Shown: positions 26,393 through 34,449 of the stretch, one piece after another
How the letters are laid out: each line of letters starts with the position of its first letter
Numbering within the stretch: the first letter of the stretch is position 1
NCBI GenBank assembly: GCA_963785035.1
Contig: CAWATG010000002.1
Span: forward strand, 1 to 35,156
Length of the DNA: 35,156 nucleotides
Origin: CAWATG01 sp963785035
GTDB lineage: Bacteria; Actinomycetota; Acidimicrobiia; IMCC26256; CAWATG01
Reading direction: 5' to 3'
The notes under the pieces: generated by a model
Databases searched by the model: none
What the model was told of the DNA's origin: nothing
Seen by the model: only the letters and a program-made list of their open reading frames with translations
Program-made: the position numbers and the translations under genes

Positions 26393-27157
26393 ATGATGGC
26401 TGAAATGCCGGAGCGGTCGATTCAACTTCCCGCAGAGCCCGCGCTCTTTGGCAGTGACGCGCTTGAGATCTTGCGTGAGGGCGAGATGGAAGTGCTTGGT
26501 CGTCTTGCATGGTCGTCCAATACCACGCTGCTTGCAGTGTTGACGGCGAATGGCGTTGCGATGCCCGTCGTGTACAAGCCGCGCCGCGGTGAACGACCCT
26601 TGTGGGATTTCGCCGACGGAACGTTGTGTCAACGCGAGGTTGCGACGTTCGAGGTTTCCGACGCGCTCGGATGGGGAATCGTGCCCGAGACCGTGCTGCG
26701 CGACGGACCGTATGGCATCGGTATGGTCCAGCGCTTCGTCGAGCACGACCCCGACGAGCATTACTTCGCTCTGCTTGACGAGCATGTCGAGGAACTCGTC
26801 CGCTTCGCCGTTCTCGACGTGATCGTGAACAACGCGGACCGTAAGGGCGGCCACGTGTTGCGCTCGACGCGCACTGGGGAGCTGCACGGCATCGACCATG
26901 GACTGGCCTTCCATCTGCATCCCAAGCTGCGAACGGTGATTTGGGACTTCGCCGGCAGTGAGGTTCCTGCGGAGCTCCTTGATCAAGTCTTCGGATTGTT
27001 GGAGAACTTCGAACGAGATCTCGCCGCCCGATTGGCGCCGTTGCTGGCTGCTCCGGAGATCGAAGGTGCGCGGCAGCGGGCGGGGCAGCTCCTCGAAGCC
27101 CGAACCCTTCCACATCCAGACCAGGGCCACTACTCGATGCCCTGGCCTCTGATCTAG
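26393..27157 (+). CDS. SCO1664 family protein (PI3/PI4-kinase / HipA-like kinase fold)
   Basis: A 254-residue protein with kinase-like motifs. VVYKPRRGERPLWDF near residue 59 gives the ATP-binding Lys, REVATFEVSDALGWGIVP the partner Glu, VLDVIVNNADRKGGHVL near residue 140 the catalytic Asp region, and HGIDHGLAFH the metal-binding Asp. This fits the atypical kinases related to PI3/PI4 kinases. Known relatives phosphorylate lipids or proteins or adenylylate proteins; the substrate here is unknown. Paired with a phosphatase-fold gene it suggests opposed modification of one target, which is inference. ATG codons at 26393, 26396 and 26405 are all possible starts. Its end overlaps the convergent receiver-like gene by 4 bases. 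Confidence 0.88.
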   Translation: MMAEMPERSIQLPAEPALFGSDALEILREGEMEVLGRLAWSSNTTLLAVLTANGVAMPVVYKPRRGERPLWDFADGTLCQREVATFEVSDALGWGIVPETVLRDGPYGIGMVQRFVEHDPDEHYFALLDEHVEELVRFAVLDVIVNNADRKGGHVLRSTRTGELHGIDHGLAFHLHPKLRTVIWDFAGSEVPAELLDQVFGLLENFERDLAARLAPLLAAPEIEGARQRAGQLLEARTLPHPDQGHYSMPWPLI

Positions 27158-27486
27158 CGAGCGGCGATAGCAGCTGCGGGATCGTGGAAGAAACGCGACC
27201 TGGTGAGGACGTGATTGGCCCCGTCGAGCGTGGCCATGTCGAATGCTGCGGTATCGACATGTGAGCCGAATGCAACGATGCGTGCGTTGGGCGCCGCTTT
27301 GCGCAGTGGTTCGATCGCGCCGGCGTGTTTGGCAAGGTCCACAATGACGACGTCTGCAGCCGCGCATGCTTCGAGATCGCGCACGAATGTCACGACCTCG
27401 AGTGCTGCGGACAGTTTGGAGCGGTCCATCAAGTCGTCAACGAGCGCAACAACCGTAGGCGGGTCCGCGTCCGCGGTACCGCTCAC
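27154..27486 (-). CDS. Small receiver-like (CheY-fold) protein
   Basis: A 110-residue protein made of alternating strands and helices in the order of a response-regulator receiver. There is a VVALVDDLMDRSKL start with an acidic pair, DVVIVDLAKH in the third strand with an Asp at the phospho-acceptor position, IVAFGSHVDT in the fourth, and a last strand NHVLTRSRF with an Arg where active receivers usually have Lys. It may therefore not be phosphorylated in the usual way. There is no output domain. It starts with GTG 27486 in a GTGA overlap with the stop of the FrhB-like gene, so the two are translationally coupled. Confidence 0.6.
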   Translation of the reverse strand: MSGTADADPPTVVALVDDLMDRSKLSAALEVVTFVRDLEACAAADVVIVDLAKHAGAIEPLRKAAPNARIVAFGSHVDTAAFDMATLDGANHVLTRSRFFHDPAAAIAAR

Positions 27487-28613
27487 GGTTTGTCCGAAGC
27501 CTCGGTCAGGCGCGGCATAGCGACGGCAAATTCAGGCCATCGGCTACGGCTTTTCTTCGACAGCTTTTTCATCAGCTCGATTGCACCGGGGTCGTCGTCG
27601 CCGGGGCGGACCTCGATGAAGCCCTCCGTTGCCATTCGCTCCATCAAGTCGCGGCCGATGTCGGTGCGCACGATTGTGAGCGTCCAGTCGTTGAACGCGC
27701 CGATGCCGCCAGTGGAAATATCGGCGTGCTCAGCCGCGAAATCCGGGCACATCTTGCAGCCCTCGCGTGTGAATGCATGACATTCCTTGAGCGGCACTTC
27801 GACATAACGATCGTCATGGGTCCAGATCTGAAGCTTCCCCTTGATGTTCATCTTCTTGATGACGGCGCGCGGCAAGTCGTACTTGGCGAGGAGTAACTCC
27901 TCGAAGATGGAGTCATCGAAGGTCTTGGAACACAACAGGCCGATGTTGAGAGAGAGGCGCCGCGCCGGTTTGCCGGCCTTGCGTTGCTTCATCACCGGAG
28001 GAACCGACGATTGGCAGCTCATGCCCACCAGAGCGACGCGCTCGTCGACGCCCTTTTCGAGATCCATGTATGCGAGCGTGTTGGCCGAGTAGGTGTATCG
28101 GCTCCCCGCGGAAGCGAGCACCTCGGCGCGAGTCCGCGCGATACCGGGAACCGCTTTCCAGGTGCTGCCGTCACCCTCGAGATACGAAACAAGCGCAGCA
28201 TCGATCACGTCGTGTTCAAGCGCGTAGACGAGGATCGCTGAGACGAGGCCGCCGTCCTGTCCTGCCGCATGAAGGTCAGGATCGGTCGCCCTTGCGAGCA
28301 CGATGTCTTTGAATATCCCTTCGACCTCATCAGGTCGGCGTGCTCGACCGAAAAGAAAGTCGTCGATCTCCGGTTCCCAGGCACGAAATCTCGGGCACGC
28401 GCGTGTGCAGGAGGTGCAGCCTTTGTCGCCGTGGCTGCAGTCGCCGGGGCCGCCAAAGTCCTCGAGTTGGAAAGGTCGATAGATGCCGGCGTCGTCTCGG
28501 TAACCGAGCACATCATGGGGACAGGCGATTACGCATCCGGCGCAGCCGGTACACAGGCCGCTTGTGACCACTTCCTCAAAGAGGTGCTTCCATTGCAGCT
28601 TTTCCGGCGGCAT
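27483..28613 (-). CDS. FrhB/FdhB-like iron-sulfur protein (coenzyme F420 hydrogenase/dehydrogenase beta-subunit family)
   Basis: A 376-residue cytosolic oxidoreductase subunit. Residues 20-35 hold CTGCAGCVIACP, a 4Fe-4S ligand set, and residues about 57-70 a second Cys group (CSHGDKGCTSCTRACP). The C-terminal FrhB domain has GQDGGLVSAILVYAL, the GMSCQSS segment, GLLCSKTF and CKMCPDFAAEHADIS. The family transfers electrons between flavin, Fe-S and F420, ferredoxin or other partners. The start is placed at ATG 28613 because AGGAG lies 7 bases before it; the longer open frame would add a poly-Gly segment encoded by a simple repeat. It is coupled to the receiver-like gene and divergent from metF. 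Confidence 0.88.
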   Translation of the reverse strand: MPPEKLQWKHLFEEVVTSGLCTGCAGCVIACPHDVLGYRDDAGIYRPFQLEDFGGPGDCSHGDKGCTSCTRACPRFRAWEPEIDDFLFGRARRPDEVEGIFKDIVLARATDPDLHAAGQDGGLVSAILVYALEHDVIDAALVSYLEGDGSTWKAVPGIARTRAEVLASAGSRYTYSANTLAYMDLEKGVDERVALVGMSCQSSVPPVMKQRKAGKPARRLSLNIGLLCSKTFDDSIFEELLLAKYDLPRAVIKKMNIKGKLQIWTHDDRYVEVPLKECHAFTREGCKMCPDFAAEHADISTGGIGAFNDWTLTIVRTDIGRDLMERMATEGFIEVRPGDDDPGAIELMKKLSKKSRSRWPEFAVAMPRLTEASDKP

Positions 28614-28689
28614 GACGCGCTCCTGTGCGGACGACTTCACGCCCAGTCTCGCAGGTACCGGGGTTTTGGGCGACACCGATCGCTCAAGG

Positions 28690-28717
28690 CCGCCACCGCC
28701 ACCGCCACCGCCACCGC
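28690..28717. repeat. Hexanucleotide repeat (CCGCCA)4.7
   Basis: Four exact copies of CCGCCA and a partial fifth lie in the 143-base gap between the divergent FrhB-like gene and metF, in what is probably the promoter or leader region of one of them. The repeat can change length by slippage. Confidence 0.8.
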
Positions 28718-28756
28718 TTGGCGCATCCGACGGTGGCCGCATAGCCTCTCGCTGCC

Positions 28757-29608
28757 ATGCGTATCGCCGACCTCCTTGCTCTCGGACGAAGTTTCTCGTT
28801 CGAGTTCTTTCCGCCGAAGACCCCCGCTGCCGCCGAGCAGCTCACCAAGGCCCTGAAGGACCTCGAAGACCTTGGACCGTCCTTTGTCTCGGTGACCTAT
28901 GGCGCGGGCGGCTCGACCCGTGAGACGACCCACGACGTTGTCGTGGGCATCTTGCGCGACACCTCGATGACGCCGATGGCGCATCTCACGTGTGCAGCGA
29001 ACACGCGGGCCGAGCTCGTCGACATCGTCCGGCGGTACCGGGATGCCGGAATCGAGAACATGCTTGCCCTGGGAGGCGATCCGCCAGCGGGTCTCGATCT
29101 TCCACCGCGCGAACTGCGCCATGCCTCCGAGCTCGTCGAGCTGATCGGCGACGTCGGTGGCTTTTCGGTGGGAGTTGCGGCCCATCCGGAGGGCCACCCC
29201 GCATCGCCGAACCTCGAGTCGGATCGTACGTTTACCGCGCAGAAGCTCGCAGCCGCGGATTTTGCGATCACGCAGCTCTTCTTCGAGGCGCAGCACTACT
29301 TTGATCTGGTGGCCTCGCTTCGAGCACTCGGGGTCACGAAGCCTGTCATTCCCGGCATCATGCCGGTGACGAACCTGTCGCAGGTGCAGCGCATGGCGCA
29401 GATGTCGGGCTCAGCTTTTCCATCCTGGCTTGAAGAGCGACTCCGTGTCGCGGGTGATGATCGTGACGAGATGCATCGCATTGGTGTGAGCGAGGCCATT
29501 TCGCTCTGCGGCGAACTGCTCGAGGGTGGAGCGCCGGGCCTGCACTTCTTCACACTCAATCGTTCGACCGCGACGCGGGAGATCTATTCAGGCCTCGGAC
29601 TGGGTTGA
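28757..29608 (+). CDS. metF: 5,10-methylenetetrahydrofolate reductase
   Basis: MetF reduces methylene-THF to methyl-THF for methionine synthesis. The 283-residue TIM-barrel protein has SFEFFPPKT near residue 13 with the conserved Glu, FVSVTYGAGGSTRE, HLTCAANTRAEL, NMLALGGDPP, the FSVGVAAHPEGHP motif, and AADFAITQLFFEA, all classic MetF blocks. The electron donor (NADH, or another carrier) cannot be read from the sequence. It is divergent from an FrhB-like electron-transfer protein, which may or may not be related. Its stop codon lies inside the terminator hairpin. Confidence 0.96.
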   Translation: MRIADLLALGRSFSFEFFPPKTPAAAEQLTKALKDLEDLGPSFVSVTYGAGGSTRETTHDVVVGILRDTSMTPMAHLTCAANTRAELVDIVRRYRDAGIENMLALGGDPPAGLDLPPRELRHASELVELIGDVGGFSVGVAAHPEGHPASPNLESDRTFTAQKLAAADFAITQLFFEAQHYFDLVASLRALGVTKPVIPGIMPVTNLSQVQRMAQMSGSAFPSWLEERLRVAGDDRDEMHRIGVSEAISLCGELLEGGAPGLHFFTLNRSTATREIYSGLGLG

Positions 29609-29622
29609 TCCAGCCCGAGGCC
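29591..29622. terminator. Bidirectional terminator between metF and the SOD gene
   Basis: GGCCTCGG (29591-29598) pairs with CCGAGGCC (29615-29622), and CTGG (29600-29603) with CCAG (29610-29613), with one A-C mismatch between and a 6-base loop. It overlaps the last codons of metF and ends 16 bases from the stop of the convergent SOD gene, so it can serve both. Confidence 0.7.
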
Positions 29623-29637
29623 CGAACGTGATCCGTG

Positions 29638-30270
29638 CTAGTTGATGACGCCACATCCGAGGCGCGCACCAGCATTTCCGGTGTTCTGTGTCGTAGCCAA
29701 GGCTGTCGCTCCCGGCGTGTAATCGTTGGGACCTCCGGCAACGGGAATGTTGGCGAAGTTGTCGGGTCCCATGTGGACTATGAGGACCTTGCCAACCACT
29801 TCTGTTGCGGTGAGCTTGTCGACCTCGAACGTGAACTCGGCGCTGCCGTCAGCATTGATATAGGGGCTGGGTAGATCACCGGAGTGCTTCCCATGGATGC
29901 TTGCAGGATCCTTCTTCCAATGGCCGTCAGCGGAAACGAACCAAGTTGCTGCCGGTTGGGCTGGATCGGCAACGCAGCCGTCGCCATTGGCAGGATCGTT
30001 GTTGGCGTGGATGTGAAATCCATGAAAGGCGCTCGCGTCGGCCGCCGAGAAGTTGCGGAGCTTCACGATGACATCGGTCGTGGAGGATCCACGGTGGTTG
30101 AGCATCCAGACATGACCGAGCTTCGTACCGTCAGCGCTTCGAAGAGTCGAGGTAGCGAACGGTCGGCTGGCCGATGCCGGCTCGGGTCGGGTGATGACCA
30201 GCCCGAGACCGAGACCAATTCCAACGGCTGCGGTGGCGGTCAATATGGCAATGGACTTTCGGAGCTTCAT
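29638..30270 (-). CDS. sodC: Exported Cu/Zn superoxide dismutase
   Basis: A 210-residue secreted protein. The ATG at 30270 is preferred because AAGGGGA lies just upstream; an in-frame ATG at 30285 lies before that site. A signal or anchor helix (IAILTATAAVGIGLGLGLVI) is followed by the SOD beta-barrel. HGFHIHAN near residue 82 has the copper His ligands. HGKHSGDLPSPYINADGSA carries zinc and bridging His/Asp, HMGPDNFANIP matches the mycobacterial-type SodC, and the final GNAGARLGCGVIN holds the disulfide Cys whose partner is GDGC. It would dismutate superoxide outside the membrane. There is no lipobox Cys, unlike the mycobacterial lipoprotein SodC. Confidence 0.92.
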   Translation of the reverse strand: MKLRKSIAILTATAAVGIGLGLGLVITRPEPASASRPFATSTLRSADGTKLGHVWMLNHRGSSTTDVIVKLRNFSAADASAFHGFHIHANNDPANGDGCVADPAQPAATWFVSADGHWKKDPASIHGKHSGDLPSPYINADGSAEFTFEVDKLTATEVVGKVLIVHMGPDNFANIPVAGGPNDYTPGATALATTQNTGNAGARLGCGVIN

Positions 30271-30410
30271 GAGTCCCCTTTTCATAAGAATCTGTGAGAT
30301 CGCGTCATTCGTAACGTAGACAACAGGACATGCTAGGTGAGCGCCTTCTCGCCCCTAATGTCTGTCGCCACGTGCCGCCGCTTCGGTTCTCCCGAGTCGG
30401 TGACGTGCTC

Positions 30411-30498
30411 TGGCGGAGGGACTGGGATTTGAACCCAGGGTGACTTGCGCCACAATGGTTTTCGAGACCATCCGATTCGGCCGCTCTCGCATCCCTCC
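30411..30498 (-). tRNA. tRNA-Ser (anticodon CGA)
   Basis: On the minus strand the 88 bases fold as a class II tRNA. The acceptor GGAGGGA (from 30498) pairs with TCCCTCC, the anticodon stem ATGGT/ACCAT encloses the loop CTCGAAA with anticodon CGA, which reads UCG, and a long variable arm follows. The T-arm is CTGGG-TTCAAAT-CCCAG and the discriminator G. CCA is encoded (30411-30413). The tRNA lies between sodC and tadA. Confidence 0.96.
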
Positions 30499-30561
30499 GG
30501 GACGGGGCGAGCCCCTGCCAGCCCGGGAGTTTAGGCGGCGGCGTGCTCCAGCGCCGGAGCC

Positions 30562-31032
30562 TTACTGGATCGATCGTCGAGCGGCGAAGAAATCCGACAG
30601 CAGAGCACCGCAGGGTTCGGCTTCGACTCCGTCGATGACATCGACCTGATGGTTGAGGCGCGGGTCCGTGAGCAGGTTGTACAGCGATCCAACTGCGCCG
30701 GCCTTCGGGTCTGTCGCGCCGAAGACCAGCAGACCTACGCGTGCTGCGATCGCCGCTCCAGCGCACATCGGACAGGGCTCGAGCGTCACGATCAAGGCGC
30801 AGTCGTCGAGGCGCCACGAACCGCGGAGCGCCGACGCGTCGCGCAAAGCCAGGATTTCGGCGTGGGATGTCGGGTCCTTGGTGAGCTCGCGCTCGTTGTG
30901 GCGGGCGCTCAAGATCTCGCCCGTCGTCATGGATGCGACCAATGCGCCGACGGGGACGTCACCATGTGACGTTGCCAGCTGCGCCTCTCGGAGAGCGATC
31001 TGCATCAAGTCGTGGATCTGTGCGGATTCCAT
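30562..31032 (-). CDS. tadA: tRNA-specific adenosine deaminase
   Basis: TadA deaminates the wobble adenosine of tRNA-Arg(ACG) to inosine. The 156-residue protein has the zinc deaminase motifs SHAEILAL near residue 56 (His ligand and catalytic Glu) and EPCPMCAGA near residue 85 (two Cys ligands). It also has DVPVGALV near the N-terminus and the GAVGSLYNLL-DPRLNH segment with which the family contacts the anticodon loop. The start ATG at 31032 gives the usual length. It lies 63 bases upstream of tRNA-Ser on the same strand. Confidence 0.95.
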   Translation of the reverse strand: MESAQIHDLMQIALREAQLATSHGDVPVGALVASMTTGEILSARHNERELTKDPTSHAEILALRDASALRGSWRLDDCALIVTLEPCPMCAGAAIAARVGLLVFGATDPKAGAVGSLYNLLTDPRLNHQVDVIDGVEAEPCGALLSDFFAARRSIQ

Positions 31033-31206
31033 GGTGGACCCGAGAGTATTCCGGCGCTCGCATTACCCGGCGTTTGCCAGGCTAGGCCGAAGCGGGGATG
31101 AATGGTGTATAAGTCCACTTCAGGACGCGAGTTGTGGAGCCGACACAATCGGAGATACCTGAGGCGGCCAGGAGCTTGGCACTGTGGGATCTCGATCGAG
31201 GAATCC

Positions 31207-32697
31207 GTGATCACCCCGGACGAGGACATCAATGCCGCCCAAACGGAATGGGCAGCCGCGCGCGCCAAGGCGGTGCGGTTTGGTATTGCCTACACCTTCA
31301 TCGGGGTCGCCCTGATAGCCACGATGAGCGTTCCGTCGCTCTATCTCGCAAACGTGTTCTCTGACACACATGGTGGCCGTTATGTCCTCACCCCGGTCTT
31401 CCTGACGTGCATTCTCGCTCCATTTATCACGTTTCTCTCGTTCTTCAGCTTGAAGCGACAAGCGCAAACGCACGAACTCGCGCAACAGCTCGAGGAGCGA
31501 CTCCTCTATGCCGTCAAGACCGCCGAGTCCGAAAGCTCTCGGCACGAGGCGCAAATGCGCCGGCAAGAGTTCGAGAGCCGCCTTTCGAATGCCCTCGAGT
31601 TGGCAGATGGCGAAACCGAGGTCATCGGCGTCGTCGAGCGCGCGTTTGGAATTCTGCTTCCGTCGCTGTCGGTAGAGATGCTGCTTGCCGACAACAGCCA
31701 TGCCCATCTCGATCGGATGGCGGTGTGGTCTCCGACGGGAGACCCGTCGCACTGTGGTGTCGACTCACCTGACCAATGCCCAGCGGCACGTCGCTCGCAG
31801 ACGCAGCGGTTCACCGATAGCGATGCTCTGGACGTGTGCCCGAAGTTGCGCGGACGGCCGCATGGGCGCGTGTCGGCAGTGTGTGTTCCCGTCTCGATCA
31901 TGGGACGGGCCGTCGGTGTCATCCACGCGGTTGACCAACCGAACGTGGCCATGACCCAAGAGAGCGTCCAGGATCTCGGAATCCTTGCAAATGTCGTGGG
32001 CGCTCGCATCGGATTGCTACGGGTGATAGCAGAAACGCAGCTGCAGGCGGAGACTGACAGTCTTACTGGTCTCCTCAACCGCCGTTCACTCGCGAACAAG
32101 GTGCGAGCGTTGCGAAATGACAAGATCGGCTTCTCCGTTGTGATGGCAGACCTTGACCATTTCAAGAAGCTCAATGACACCTATGGTCATGAAACGGGTG
32201 ACCGTGCGTTGTGTCTTTTCTCCACGACCTTGACGAAGACATTCCGTGCTTATGACCTGGTCAGCCGTCATGGTGGCGAGGAGTTCGCGATCGTGTTGCC
32301 GAACTGCAAGCCCATTGCGGCGCTCGCGGCGTTGACGCATTTGCGTGAGCGATTGGCCGCAGAGTTATCCAACGCGGGCTTGCCGCAGTTCACCGCGAGT
32401 TTTGGTGTTGTCGAGGCGGGCGAGGACGAGGATCTTGTCACCGTGATCGCACGTGCCGACGCTGCGTTGCTGGAGGCCAAACGAGCAGGTCGAGACCAAA
32501 TCATCGTGCACAACTTCTATGGCAGAAAGATTGACCCCGCTCTGGAGTTGGCCGCGACGCCAGGCGAGTCGAAGCCGCGTGCGACGACCGGCGTAGCGCG
32601 ACGCGGCGCCGAGGTGGAGACCACTGCGCCGCCGATCGAAGCAACGACTGACGCGGCTGACGTCGTGACCGATTCCGCTCCGGCTCCGGCCACTTGA
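31207..32697 (+). CDS. Membrane GAF-GGDEF diguanylate cyclase
   Basis: A 496-residue signalling enzyme that would make cyclic di-GMP. Two membrane helices (residues about 25-52 and 60-82) are followed by a coiled coil of Gln/Glu-rich heptads and a GAF-like domain (about residues 110-285). The GGDEF domain begins at TDSLTGLLNRRSL, with the DLDHFKKLND metal segment, the active site GGEEF near residue 356 and an inhibitory-site RAYD five residues before it. A Thr/Ala/Pro-rich tail ends the protein. Both motifs are intact, so activity and product inhibition are expected. The start GTG 31207 follows GAGGAA (31198-31203). An ATG at 31102 is in frame but lacks such a site and has a TATAAG just after it, where transcription may begin. 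Confidence 0.9.
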   Translation: MITPDEDINAAQTEWAAARAKAVRFGIAYTFIGVALIATMSVPSLYLANVFSDTHGGRYVLTPVFLTCILAPFITFLSFFSLKRQAQTHELAQQLEERLLYAVKTAESESSRHEAQMRRQEFESRLSNALELADGETEVIGVVERAFGILLPSLSVEMLLADNSHAHLDRMAVWSPTGDPSHCGVDSPDQCPAARRSQTQRFTDSDALDVCPKLRGRPHGRVSAVCVPVSIMGRAVGVIHAVDQPNVAMTQESVQDLGILANVVGARIGLLRVIAETQLQAETDSLTGLLNRRSLANKVRALRNDKIGFSVVMADLDHFKKLNDTYGHETGDRALCLFSTTLTKTFRAYDLVSRHGGEEFAIVLPNCKPIAALAALTHLRERLAAELSNAGLPQFTASFGVVEAGEDEDLVTVIARADAALLEAKRAGRDQIIVHNFYGRKIDPALELAATPGESKPRATTGVARRGAEVETTAPPIEATTDAADVVTDSAPAPAT

Positions 32698-32793
32698 CGG
32701 TTCGGAGCGTCCAGCATTCGAAGGCTGTTCTCGTGGCGAAGTGTCTGCGAGCACTTTCAAACCCGCCTGAAGAGTTCGTTCGTCTGCTGGTAT

Positions 32794-33423
32794 TCAGAGT
32801 CGGTGGATATCGAGCCGTCGCCGCAGGGCGGTAGCGATCGCGGTCAGATCGTCAGGGTCGCTCGTGACGATGAGGTCCTTCCGTGCAACGGCCCCGATGA
32901 CCACGGTCGCGTCGATGAGGTCGTTGGTCCTGGCGCGACCGCATGCAGCACCGCCGGCACGGCTCCGCACCTCGGTCAGGTCTTCGATGGTGCACCCGGC
33001 AAGGAGGCGCGAAAGCTGAGCCTGCGGACCTCCACGCCAAGCCTGTCCGAGTACACCGGCGGGCACCGTCGGCGACACACCCCGCTGGAGTGCCCGGCGG
33101 TGAAGTGCCCACAGCCGCCGATCGCCTCGCTCGCCGGCGAGCAGCGCACCGGTGTCGTATGTGACGCCGGGCATCAGCCAGCTCTGCGCGCGGGATAGGA
33201 CGCGGTTCAGGATCTTGTCGGCATCGGAGAGCTCAGCATCGGTGAGCGCCCCGTTGTCGCGTTCCCAAGCTTGGACGGCGTCGAGGCCCCGATCGACCAC
33301 CAAGGCGCGCTCGGCCGCACGGCTGAGCCATGCGGAGAGGCTGAGGCCTTCGCGTTCCGCCGCCTGCGTTGCTGCATCCGCGACGGTCGGGTCAAGGGCG
33401 ACGGAAAGCTTTCGAACGGTCAT
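32794..33423 (-). CDS. VapB-VapC-like toxin-antitoxin unit, read as one fused frame
   Basis: A 209-residue frame made of two parts normally encoded by separate genes. Residues 1-83 resemble a ribbon-helix-helix VapB antitoxin: KLSVALDPTVADAATQAA strand-helix, then GLSLSAWLSRAAERAL. From Met84 (33174) the chain is a PIN-domain VapC toxin. It has TYDTGALLAGE with the first catalytic Asp, a Trp/Arg-rich helix region, TNDLIDATVV with a second Asp, and VTSDPDDL with the last. VapC toxins cleave tRNA or rRNA. At the junction the bases read TGATG: a stop in another frame overlapping the toxin ATG, the usual arrangement for two overlapping genes. The fusion may therefore be real, or the result of one base error within the antitoxin. 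It is convergent with the diguanylate cyclase gene. Confidence 0.82.
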   Translation of the reverse strand: MTVRKLSVALDPTVADAATQAAEREGLSLSAWLSRAAERALVVDRGLDAVQAWERDNGALTDAELSDADKILNRVLSRAQSWLMPGVTYDTGALLAGERGDRRLWALHRRALQRGVSPTVPAGVLGQAWRGGPQAQLSRLLAGCTIEDLTEVRSRAGGAACGRARTNDLIDATVVIGAVARKDLIVTSDPDDLTAIATALRRRLDIHRL

Positions 33424-33452
33424 GGTGAGATGGTACTACCACGTTCCTACCC

Positions 33453-34412
33453 GTGTCACTGGTCGTGGGTGTTGTTTTGATTGCTGGATGTGGCTCGGGT
33501 TCCGGCGGTTCCAAAGCAACCGCGAAGAGGTCGGAGTTGGGGCCGTCAGTCAACGTAGGTATCGCGACGAATTACTTTCGCGCCCACGATCGCTGGCATG
33601 ACTGAAAATCGCGTGCTTGTTTGGGGCGGACGGTCGATCGAAAGAGGTGATCGCCTCAACCCTGGGAATCAAGAAAATCTGACTTCGGGCCGAATTGTGT
33701 CATTGTCGTCAGGGAAGTCCGTCGAACTTCCGCCAGCCCCCATTACGACACCGGTCGCCTCTGCGCAGGCTTCGCGTTGGTCATCTCGAAAGGAGAACCT
33801 GACGCTCTGGTCATCGTCGACGTCGCTTCCGCAACGGCAAGGAGATTGGCGAAGCCTCCGCTCGGTCCACCGCCATCTGGAGGAAGTGCGGCGAGTGTCA
33901 CTGCTTGTCTGAGCGGGTCTACCGTTGTCCTTGTCGAGCCGACGGCGCCAAGGACCGGTCCAACGCCGGTGCGGGCACACGTGATCAGCATTGACTCCGA
34001 CGCGTGGCGGACCATCGCCAGTCCGCCAGGCATCACCGACCCAGTGGTCACGTGCGCTGATGGCGGGGCATTGGTGTCGAACGGGATTGGGATCAACTTC
34101 GGTCTGGTCTGGCTGGACTTGGCCGATCAGTCTTGGCGAGAAGTGAAGCCCCCGAGTGGTGATCCAAGGGGATACAGCGTGCGCACGAACCGAGGGCCCG
34201 ATGTCCTCTTGATCGGCGGCGTTCGGGACAAGGCTGGACGGCCGTTCAACTCTCGACAGCGAACCTGGAAAGACTACGGTCCTGCCCACCAGATGGAGCC
34301 CGACTGCGATTGGGGTCAGTGCATAGCAGTCACAGAGGCGTTCATCGTCGGTGCCACGCGGGTGACTGATGAGAAGACCGTGCAGACCACGTGGTTCTGG
34401 ATTGCGTCATGA
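33453..34412 (+). CDS. Kelch-like lipoprotein, frame broken twice
   Basis: This gene must be pieced together from three segments, about 319 residues in all. From GTG 33453 there is a lipoprotein signal (SLVVGVVLIAGCGSGSGG, lipobox LIAGC) and a linker. The frame would end at 33605, but homology-like sequence resumes one frame over as TIAGMTENRVLVWGG, a kelch-type strand with the Trp-Gly-Gly signature; dropping one C at 33583-33585 joins them. At the five Cs 33737-33741 the frame changes back; a sixth C would give LPPAPHYDTGRLCAGFALVI. The rest (to 34412) has further blades such as ADGGALVSNGI and LLIGGVRDKAGR. A cell-surface beta-propeller is inferred. It may be a pseudogene, but the two changes cancel and fall in C runs. 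Confidence 0.6.
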
Positions 34413-34449
34413 AGCGGCACCAGAGTTCCGGCCGAAGCATGCGCGAGTG

